A stretch of 64,000 bases of DNA from Ruegeria atlantica (GTDB taxonomy: Bacteria > Pseudomonadota > Alphaproteobacteria > Rhodobacterales > Rhodobacteraceae), in assembly GCA_013032095.1 (NCBI GenBank), contig WQBJ01000009.1, forward strand, positions 1-64,000, in the 5' to 3' direction. How positions within the stretch are numbered: position 1 is the first letter of the stretch; each line of letters opens with the position of its first letter. A model generated the notes under the pieces. That model did no database searches. It saw nothing but the letters and a program-made list of their open reading frames with translations, and was not told where the DNA came from. This document shows, one piece after another, positions 34,380-41,233 of this stretch. Position numbers and translations under genes: made by a program.

Positions 34380-35645
34380 TCACTTAGCGTTGCCCAGTGC
34401 CTCCCAAAAGCCTTCTTCTTCAGCGAAACACTTGGTGGACAGGACGGTTCCATCTTTGCCCAAAGCGCAGACAAAGGGTGAGCCTTCACGCTCCAGCCGT
34501 TCCATCACTTCGTTTTGCTCATCCCAAAGGATTTTCAACGGCAGGCCAAGCTGTTGTGCCAAACTTTCTGTCTCGTGGCGGTGTTCATCGGAATGTGCAT
34601 AGTTTGAGCTGCAGACGACATGCACCCCCGCGATGATTTCAGGGCAAGCCGCATGCAATTGAGCCAAGCGTTCGATTTCCAAATTGCCGTAGTAGTTCGA
34701 ACGGTAAGGTCCGTAGATAACAATTATTAAAAGCTGCCCTTGGCTCATTGCGGCCAGGTCATCTCGCAGACTAATGGCTTCACCTGAACAGGCGATTTCA
34801 CCCACGGGATCGGTGTTCGGCAATGTGTAGGTGAACGGAAATGCCTCATTGGTTGGGGCGGGTTCTGTCAATTGCGGTTGTTCACCCATCAGGGTCCAAA
34901 AAAACAGTTTGAGTGCTTCATATTCCGGCCGCATGGCCCATGCGCCTTCGGCCCAATAGGTTGCCTCTTCGACGTCTCCTTCAGCAAGGAATACCTGAGC
35001 TTTGACGAAATAGTTGATGGCGAGCAAATCACGCGAGAAACTGACCCGTCCTGACCTGCCACGCGCATCTTCGGCAGCCCTGCTGGCTTTTTTTGCCAGA
35101 TCGAATTTCTTTTGTTCTAAAAACCCGAGTGCCAAGAAATCCAGAAACTCGTCATCATCGCTAATGGGAACCGAGTCATATTTCTTGAGCGGCCTGAAAC
35201 CTGCTCTGGCAAAAAAGCTTTGCTTGACACCAAGCGCCGTCTGGATTTCAGGGATCAAGTCCGAAAAGGCTTCGAGTTTGCCGAGGGCGAACCTATCCAT
35301 CAGGGTTGCCCGATCATCCTCGGTCAATTCGTCGAATTTCACGCGATGTCGAAAGAACGGATCAATGGGTGGCAACAGCCGCAAACCGAATGGGAATCGT
35401 TGGTCTTCCCAAAGGTGAATGTTGCCCTCTTCATCTACAAAACGCAAAACACAGCTGTCGGCGGACCGTGCGTCGCAAAGCCGATGGGCAAACACCGTCC
35501 GGTCGCCGATGGTTTGAAGCTCCCACCCGACTTTGATTCCGGATTTGAACGCGGGGCTGCCAGGGTAAACATGCGTCACCCGCCAACCCGGCCTATCGTT
35601 TTTCTTCGCGTCTTGCTCGGGAACCAGCGTACCTTGCCAGGTCAT
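34380..35645 (-). CDS. PDZ-like / helical repeat / thioredoxin-like multidomain protein
   Basis: This 421-residue cytosolic protein shows three parts. Residues ~10-75 resemble a PDZ domain (GWRVTHVYPGSPAFKSGIKVGWELQTIGDR). Residues ~150-260 are helical TPR-like pairs (FLDFLALGFLEQKKFDLAKKASRAAEDA, NYFVKAQVFLAEGDVEEATYWAEGAWAM). Residues ~300-420 resemble a thioredoxin fold (QLLIIVIYGPYRSNYYGNLEIERL, LGLPLKILWDEQNEVMERLEREGSPFVCALG), but no CxxC motif is visible, so redox activity is doubtful. I do not recognise a named family. It has no signal peptide and stands alone between guaD and ubiX. Confidence 0.7.
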   Translation of the reverse strand: MTWQGTLVPEQDAKKNDRPGWRVTHVYPGSPAFKSGIKVGWELQTIGDRTVFAHRLCDARSADSCVLRFVDEEGNIHLWEDQRFPFGLRLLPPIDPFFRHRVKFDELTEDDRATLMDRFALGKLEAFSDLIPEIQTALGVKQSFFARAGFRPLKKYDSVPISDDDEFLDFLALGFLEQKKFDLAKKASRAAEDARGRSGRVSFSRDLLAINYFVKAQVFLAEGDVEEATYWAEGAWAMRPEYEALKLFFWTLMGEQPQLTEPAPTNEAFPFTYTLPNTDPVGEIACSGEAISLRDDLAAMSQGQLLIIVIYGPYRSNYYGNLEIERLAQLHAACPEIIAGVHVVCSSNYAHSDEHRHETESLAQQLGLPLKILWDEQNEVMERLEREGSPFVCALGKDGTVLSTKCFAEEEGFWEALGNAK

Positions 35646-35873
35646 CGTTACTGCCTTTTAATTTGTTTGAAGAAATAAGCTGGTGATGACGGTCTAGCCG
35701 GCACCGCTCCGACCGCAAGTCGCGGGTCAATTCGGTTTCAAGACTGTAGATCGGAGCATTGACAGGCACCGACTGGATGTCAGGAAAAATCGCGTTCACA
35801 CCAAAGAATCCCAAAAAACCAATACTCGCCAATAGATTGAATTATCGTGGCAGAATTGTGGTTCTTGTAGAAT

Positions 35874-36452
35874 TTACTTGTTGGCTGTGTCCGACCAGCG
35901 CGCGGCCGTGGGGTTGCCAATGCGCAGGGAATCTACCGCCCGGGCTGCGATCTGGTCGACCACATCGTCAAGGTCTTGTGGTCCAAGATAGAAGGCAGGT
36001 ACCGGTGGCATGATCACCGCCCCCATCTCGGTCGCGGCTGTCATATTGCGCAGGTGGGCGAGTGTCAGCGGTGCCTCGCGAGTCAGCAGGATCAAGGGGC
36101 GGCGTTCCTTGAGTTGAACGCTCGCCGCGCGAGTCAGCAGGTTGTCGTCCAGGCCCAGTGAGATTGCGGCAAGCGTGCGCATCGAACAGGGTGCGACGAT
36201 CATTCCGGCAACCGGGACCGAACCAGAGGCGATGCTTGCGCCCACATCTTCGGTAGCATGATGCCTTGAAACCAGATCGCGCAGTTCGTCCAGAGCATTC
36301 GCTCCGCATTCCTGCGCCAATGTCAGGTGCGCTGCAGGGCTGACGACTAGATGAATCTCGACCCCTTGCCCTGCAAGATTGCGCGCTACCGCTAGGCCAA
36401 GCGCTGCCCCTGACGCCCCAGACACACCCAGTACGACGCGCGGATTGGTCAT
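35874..36452 (-). CDS. ubiX: UbiX-family flavin prenyltransferase
   Basis: This 192-residue protein makes prenylated FMN, the cofactor of UbiD decarboxylases. Marks are GVSGASGAALGLAVARNL (FMN-binding), the APCSMRTLAAISLGLDDNLLTRAA segment, and PLILLTREAPLTLAHLRNMTAATEMGAVIMPP. It overlaps the ubiD-like gene by 4 bases, an arrangement in which cofactor and enzyme are made together. The pair lies opposite ubiTUV, which suggests work in ubiquinone synthesis, where decarboxylation of the polyprenyl-hydroxybenzoate is required. Confidence 0.92.
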   Translation of the reverse strand: MTNPRVVLGVSGASGAALGLAVARNLAGQGVEIHLVVSPAAHLTLAQECGANALDELRDLVSRHHATEDVGASIASGSVPVAGMIVAPCSMRTLAAISLGLDDNLLTRAASVQLKERRPLILLTREAPLTLAHLRNMTAATEMGAVIMPPVPAFYLGPQDLDDVVDQIAARAVDSLRIGNPTAARWSDTANK

Positions 36453-37948
36453 CGGACCAACTCCGGCATGATTCGATCCAGAAAGTCTGTGGCAAAAGCG
36501 GCGTCAGCGTCGGCAGTGCGCATGACCTCCCCCCAGTCCCGGTCTGTTTCTGAATCGATTTTGGTGGTTGCGTCGATGCCCATCTTTCCCGCCAACCCAG
36601 GCTGGGGCGAGGCAAAGTCGAGATAGTCCATGGGTGTATTTTCCAACAACATCACGTCTCGCACCGGATCCATACGCGTGGCCAGCGCCCAAGCAATATC
36701 GTCCCAATTTGCAGGGTCGATATCGGCATCGACGACCACGATCATCTTGGTATAGCTGAACTGCGGCAACATTCCCCAAAGCGCCATCATCACGCGTCGC
36801 GCCTGTCCGGGATAGCGTTTGTCGATGCTGACTACCGCCATGCGATACGAGCACGCGGCAGGAGGCAGCCAGAGGTCCCGAACCTCGGGGATCTGCGCGC
36901 GAATAGTGGGCAGAGAAAGACGTGTGAATACCTCTCCTATGATCGCGGGTTCATCCGGGGGACGTCCAGTGTAGGTGGACAGGTACAACGGTGCTTCGCG
37001 TTGTGTCACGGCGGTTACCTGCATAACCGGAAATGGTTCGGCCGGGTTGTAGTATCCGGTGTGATCGCCGAACGGACCTTCGGGGGCGGTCTCTGTGGGC
37101 GAGACCCAGCCCTCTAACACAATCTCGGCATCCGAGGGCACCAGCAGCGGGACGGTCTTGGCTGGGACCAGCCGGGGTCGCGTGCCATTCAAGGCGCCCG
37201 CGAAAGTCAGCTCGGAAACTGTTTCAGGCAGCGGCAGCGCCGCTGATAAAAGTGTCGCGGGGTTCGCGCCCAGAACAATAGCCACAGGCATTTTTTCACC
37301 GCGGTTCACCCAGCTGCGATGATGTGCGGCCCCACCACGATGAGGCAGCCAGCGCATTATCAGACGAGTTCGATCCAGAACCTGTACCCGATAAATTCCG
37401 GCGTTGTACCGGCTGACTGCATCGGCTTCGCTGCCATAAGGGCGAGTCACAACAACCGGCCAAGTGATCAGTGGCCCGGCGTCGCCGGGCCAATGGGTCT
37501 GAACGGGTAAGGTGGACAGGTCGACCTCGGCACCACTGTAGACAACGTCCTGAACCTCTGCCGAACGAACATGTTTCGGTCGAGCCGCCAGCGCCGCTTT
37601 CAACATCGGCCAGCGCGACAAAGCATCGCGTAGCCCGTCCGGTGGCGCCGGGCTGCGAAGCGCAGCCAGAAAGGCCCCTAATTCATCCAAACCATCCGGC
37701 GAAACACCAAGCCCAGCTGCGACACGCTCGGCTGTTCCGAACAGGTTCACGACCACAGGAATATCCGATCGATCACCTCGCGCGTTAACAGGATGATCGA
37801 ACCGCAATACCGGGCCTTCAGCTTCCAGCACAGCACGGTGTACGGCAGTCATCTGGTGGCACAGCGACACCGGATCAGACACGGCGCGATATTGGCCAGT
37901 GTCGTCGCACCAGCCTAGAAAGTCACGAAGAGTGGGGTATTGCGGCAA
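36449..37948 (-). CDS. ubiD: UbiD-family decarboxylase
   Basis: This 499-residue protein has the UbiD fold and the catalytic region EGPFGDHTGYYNP, whose Glu belongs to the Glu-Arg-Glu network, with an IYRVQVLDRTRLIMRW prFMN-binding region before it. The length is close to E. coli UbiD (about 497). It decarboxylates 3-polyprenyl-4-hydroxybenzoate in ubiquinone synthesis, using prenylated FMN from UbiX. Other UbiD-family members act on aromatic acids, but the divergent ubiTUV genes make the quinone role more likely. Confidence 0.88.
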   Translation of the reverse strand: MPQYPTLRDFLGWCDDTGQYRAVSDPVSLCHQMTAVHRAVLEAEGPVLRFDHPVNARGDRSDIPVVVNLFGTAERVAAGLGVSPDGLDELGAFLAALRSPAPPDGLRDALSRWPMLKAALAARPKHVRSAEVQDVVYSGAEVDLSTLPVQTHWPGDAGPLITWPVVVTRPYGSEADAVSRYNAGIYRVQVLDRTRLIMRWLPHRGGAAHHRSWVNRGEKMPVAIVLGANPATLLSAALPLPETVSELTFAGALNGTRPRLVPAKTVPLLVPSDAEIVLEGWVSPTETAPEGPFGDHTGYYNPAEPFPVMQVTAVTQREAPLYLSTYTGRPPDEPAIIGEVFTRLSLPTIRAQIPEVRDLWLPPAACSYRMAVVSIDKRYPGQARRVMMALWGMLPQFSYTKMIVVVDADIDPANWDDIAWALATRMDPVRDVMLLENTPMDYLDFASPQPGLAGKMGIDATTKIDSETDRDWGEVMRTADADAAFATDFLDRIMPELVR

Positions 37949-38008
37949 GGTACGAATGGGACAGCTCCGGTAGTCTGCCCCTCCCCTAGCAGCGAAATTC
38001 TAGCGCAG

Positions 38009-38026
38009 AATTGACAACCGTCAATT
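38009..38026. promoter_or_regulatory. FNR/CRP-family box between ubiXD and ubiTUV
   Basis: AATTGACAACCGTCAATT is a perfect inverted repeat with the TTGAC-N4-GTCAA core of FNR/CRP-superfamily sites (FnrL or NNR type). It lies in the divergent promoter between ubiD and ubiT. Regulation by low oxygen or nitrogen oxides fits oxygen-independent ubiquinone genes. Confidence 0.7.
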
Positions 38027-38093
38027 TCCCGCCTTTCGCGCCACCTTAGGACAACAGCACATATCCATGCCGCTGAGACCGCAGGAGGTCTGT

Positions 38094-38636
38094 TTGTCCG
38101 AGCCCCAAATTCCAATACCGCACTGCCCTGCGCCACTTGCGGCGGCACTTCGGGTTTTACCGCTTGCCCCCCTGTCGCTTTCGCTGACTATGTTTTCGCG
38201 TAAAATCGCTCGCAACAATCCCGGGCTATTTCAGCGTCTGGGCGCATATGCCCGGGCTGATTTTGTTCTCGACCCTGTTGACCTGCCGATAGTCCTTTGC
38301 CTCAGCCCCGATAACGGTCGACCAAAAGTGATCTTGACCCGAGGCCGCGGCGACGGGGTGGCTCGGATCTCGGGTCCGCTGGCGGCGCTGCTTGGATTGG
38401 TGCACGGAGCTTTTGACGGTGACGCGCTGTTTTTCTCGCGTGATCTGGTGGTCGAGGGTGATACAGGTGCGGCCCTTGCGCTACGCAACGCGGTCGATGA
38501 CGCCGAACTGGATCTGGCGCAAGAAGCCGCCGCTTTTGCAGGACCGTTTTCACGCCCGGTGCAACAGCTGGTTGCCCTTGCCGAACGCCAGACCGGCCTC
38601 TGCCTGACCCGACCCGAGGATGCCACGATATGGTGA
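38094..38636 (+). CDS. ubiT: UbiT, SCP2-domain lipid carrier for anaerobic ubiquinone synthesis
   Basis: This protein of 180 residues has the SCP2 sterol-carrier domain of UbiT: FVLDPVDLPIVLCLSPDNGRP, then ISGPLAALLGLVHG and DALFFSRDLVVEGDTGAALALRNAVDDAEL. UbiT binds quinone precursors and is needed for oxygen-independent ubiquinone synthesis with UbiU and UbiV. I place the start at the TTG at 38094 because AGGAGG lies exactly 5 bases before it; an ATG at 38067 gives a 9-residue extension but has no good binding site. The end overlaps ubiU. Confidence 0.85.
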   Translation: MSEPQIPIPHCPAPLAAALRVLPLAPLSLSLTMFSRKIARNNPGLFQRLGAYARADFVLDPVDLPIVLCLSPDNGRPKVILTRGRGDGVARISGPLAALLGLVHGAFDGDALFFSRDLVVEGDTGAALALRNAVDDAELDLAQEAAAFAGPFSRPVQQLVALAERQTGLCLTRPEDATIW

Positions 38637-39613
38637 TGGAAATTGTATGTCCGGCGGGCACTCCCGCCGCCTTGCGCGCAGCCGTCAAGGCCGGCGCGCA
38701 TACCGTTTATTGCGGCTTCAATGATGAGACCAATGCGCGCAACTTTCCCGGCCTCAATTTCAATCGTGCCGAAATGCGAGATGCGGTAGCATTCGCGCAT
38801 CGACACGGTTCGAAAGTACTGGTTGCCATTAATACGTTCCCCCGCGCGGGTGATGAGGCGATCTGGCATTGCGCTGTTGCGGATGCCGAATCCAGCGGCG
38901 TGGACGCCGTGATATTGGCTGACCTCGGGCTGCTGGATTACACCGCCCGCGCCCACCCAGGCCTGCGGCGACACCTATCGGTGCAAGCTGCCGCCGCAAA
39001 CGCGGACGTCATCAACTTTTACGCGGACACCTTTGGTGTCAAACGAGTGGTCCTGCCCCGCGTCTTGTCCGTGCCTGAGATCGCTGCCATCAATGCTGAA
39101 ACCGAGGTCGAAACCGAGGTCTTCGTCTTCGGTGGCCTCTGCGTCATGGCCGAGGGACGGTGTTCTTTGTCTTCCTACGCCACTGGATTGTCGCCGAATA
39201 TGAACGGCGTCTGTTCCCCGGCCAGCCACGTGGACTACACCGAGGATCAGGGTGTTCTGGACGCCCGCCTAGGCGGCTACTTGATCCACCGCGTCAACAA
39301 GGGAGAACCCGCACCCTACCCAACGTTGTGCAAGGGCTGTTTCACCGCCAGCGACAAGACCGGCCACCTGTTTGAGGATCCTGTCAGCCTGAATGCTGAG
39401 CAGTTGATCCCCCAACTGCAAAAAGCGGGCGTTACAGCATTGAAGATCGAAGGACGGCAGCGATCTAAATCCTATGTCGCGCAGGTTGTGCAGAATTTTC
39501 GCGCGGCGGTGGATGCGCTGGAGGCAGGGCGATCAATGCCCGAAGGCATGCTCGCCCGACTGTCCGAAGGGCAGGCAATGACAACCGGCGCTTACAAGAA
39601 AACGTGGAGATAA
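38630..39613 (+). CDS. ubiU: UbiU, U32-family Fe-S protein of anaerobic ubiquinone hydroxylation
   Basis: This 327-residue protein is a peptidase-U32-family member and matches UbiU. The four cysteines that hold the 4Fe-4S cluster in E. coli UbiU (169, 176, 193, 232) occur here at 171, 178, 195 and 234 with the same spacing (LCVMAEGRCSL, NGVCSPAS, TLCKGC). With UbiV it hydroxylates quinone precursors without oxygen. The start overlaps ubiT; either ATG 38630 or 38636 is possible. Confidence 0.93.
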   Translation: MVMEIVCPAGTPAALRAAVKAGAHTVYCGFNDETNARNFPGLNFNRAEMRDAVAFAHRHGSKVLVAINTFPRAGDEAIWHCAVADAESSGVDAVILADLGLLDYTARAHPGLRRHLSVQAAAANADVINFYADTFGVKRVVLPRVLSVPEIAAINAETEVETEVFVFGGLCVMAEGRCSLSSYATGLSPNMNGVCSPASHVDYTEDQGVLDARLGGYLIHRVNKGEPAPYPTLCKGCFTASDKTGHLFEDPVSLNAEQLIPQLQKAGVTALKIEGRQRSKSYVAQVVQNFRAAVDALEAGRSMPEGMLARLSEGQAMTTGAYKKTWR

Positions 39614-39617
39614 CGCG

Positions 39618-40520
39618 ATGGAGCTCACAGTCGGACCCAGCCAGTTCTTCTGGCCAGCAGAGTTCTGGAGCAGTTTCTATCAGGACTTGGCCCAATCCCC
39701 GGTGGACCATGTGGTGATCGGAGAGTTGGTCTGTTCCAAACGCCTGCCTTTCTATCAGGATCACATCCCCGATGCTATTTCTGCGCTGATCGCGGCAGGC
39801 AAGCAGGTTGCCCTGACCAGCTTGGCACTGGTCACGTTGAAACGCGAACGCAAACTGACTGCAGAGCTGGCTGAGATGGGGGTCATGGTCGAGGTTAACG
39901 ATCTGACCGCCCTAGCCCATCTGCCCGAAGGCACTGCGTTTACGGTAGGACCGTTGGTGAATGTCTACAATGAAGGGACGCTGCGATGGTTGGCCTCTCG
40001 CGGTACACGGCGGGTGTGCCTGCCGCCTGAATTGCCTCTGGCTTCGGTGGAAACATTGACCCGGACCGCTGGCGATCTGGGTATTGCGGTCGAAGTATGG
40101 GGCCACGGACGCCTACCACTGGCGATTTCAGGGCGCTGCTATCATGCCCGCTTGCACGGGCGCACCAAAGACAACTGCCAATTCGCCTGCGAAGACGACC
40201 CGGACGGATTGGAAGTGCGGACCCGTGACGGCAAGCCCTTTATGGCTATGAACGGCGTGCAGACTCTGTCCGACAGCTATGCCTGCACCGACCATCAGAT
40301 CGAACAATTGCGGGCGATCGGTGTGTCAGCCCTGCGCCTGTCGCCGCAGTCGCAAGAGTTCCTGCGCCTTTGCGCTTTGTATCGCAAGCGTGTAGATCAG
40401 CGCTTACCAAAAGGCGGGGTGGCAAAAGAGATCATGGAAAAAACCCCAGACCTGCGTCTGAGCGATGGATTCCTGACCGGATCATGCGGCGCAGCTTGGT
40501 CCGGAGAGATGATCCCTTGA
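39618..40520 (+). CDS. ubiV: UbiV, partner Fe-S protein of anaerobic ubiquinone hydroxylation
   Basis: This 300-residue U32-family protein matches UbiV. Cysteines at 39, 174, 187 and 191 (LVCSKRLP, SGRCYHARLHG, DNCQFACEDDP) have the same spacing as the cluster ligands of E. coli UbiV (39, 180, 193, 197). It forms a heterodimer with UbiU. The gene starts 4 bases after ubiU. Together ubiTUV let the cell make ubiquinone under denitrifying or anoxic conditions. Confidence 0.93.
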   Translation: MELTVGPSQFFWPAEFWSSFYQDLAQSPVDHVVIGELVCSKRLPFYQDHIPDAISALIAAGKQVALTSLALVTLKRERKLTAELAEMGVMVEVNDLTALAHLPEGTAFTVGPLVNVYNEGTLRWLASRGTRRVCLPPELPLASVETLTRTAGDLGIAVEVWGHGRLPLAISGRCYHARLHGRTKDNCQFACEDDPDGLEVRTRDGKPFMAMNGVQTLSDSYACTDHQIEQLRAIGVSALRLSPQSQEFLRLCALYRKRVDQRLPKGGVAKEIMEKTPDLRLSDGFLTGSCGAAWSGEMIP

Positions 40521-40575
40521 CACAAACCGCCCCGGGGCTTGCTGAATCCAGTCTGTACTTGGAAAGGATCAAATA

Positions 40576-41088
40576 ATGAAACTCGCAAGTGTTTCCTCGA
40601 CACAACAGGGTGAGACAGACCGAATACTCGCGGAACTGGCAAGTGACCTGCGGGCCGCCGGGACCACATTGCGAGGGATCGTCAAAGAGTTGAGCTACAC
40701 AGCGACCTACGAAAACGGATGTGACATGAGCGTCAGGGTGCTGCCCGACGGGCCGGTCATCAAGATCACTCAGGATCTGGGTGAAGGATCAGCGGCCTGC
40801 AGGCTTGATCCAGTGGCGCTTACCGATGCGGTAGCCCAGGTCGAGCGTAGTGGCTTTGACGATGTCGGCCTGTTCATTCTAAACAAATTCGGCCCCGAGG
40901 AAGCCGCCGGAAGGGGGTTTTGCGCGGTGATGGCAAAGGCGCTGGAACAGAACATTCCGGTTCTGGTCGGCGTGGGGACTGCAAATGCCAAATCTTTTCA
41001 GACGTTTGCAGGCGGATTGGCCGAGGAATTACCCGCAGATGCCGAAGTGTTAAAAAACTGGTACGCGGCCACGCGGCAGAAGGCCTGA
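40576..41088 (+). CDS. DUF2478 family protein
   Basis: This 170-residue protein starts MKLASVSSTQQGETDRILA, 55 bases after ubiV. The pattern resembles DUF2478 (LGEGSAACRLDPVALTDAVAQV, LFILNKFGPEEAAGRGFCAVMAKALEQNIPVLVGV). Members occur near molybdate transport and anaerobic respiration genes, and their function is unknown. No P-loop GK[ST] motif is visible. Its place after ubiTUV suggests joint low-oxygen expression, but no link to ubiquinone is shown. Confidence 0.75.
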   Translation: MKLASVSSTQQGETDRILAELASDLRAAGTTLRGIVKELSYTATYENGCDMSVRVLPDGPVIKITQDLGEGSAACRLDPVALTDAVAQVERSGFDDVGLFILNKFGPEEAAGRGFCAVMAKALEQNIPVLVGVGTANAKSFQTFAGGLAEELPADAEVLKNWYAATRQKA

Positions 41089-41200
41089 AAATACTAAGCC
41101 AAAACGGACGCCTAAGCAGGGTTGAGCGCAATATCATTGGCCCGGCATGGTTTCCATAATTTGAGCGCAAAAACAAAGAATGAGGCCCGCTTGCAAATGA

Positions 41201-41230
41201 AAAGGCGACCGAAACCCGGTCGCCTTTGTT
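41201..41230 (-). terminator. Intrinsic terminator after dabA
   Basis: On the minus strand, AAAGGCGACC and GGTCGCCTTT make a 10-bp stem around GGGTTTC and run into TTTTC. It lies directly downstream of the dabA stop, so it ends the dabBA transcript. Confidence 0.85.
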
Positions 41231-41233
41231 GGC

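Noticed and set aside
35593-35832. A 79-codon minus-strand frame just upstream of the PDZ/TPR/thioredoxin-like gene
   Set aside because: It needs a TTG start without a ribosome binding site, overlaps the next gene by 53 bases and has no recognisable content.
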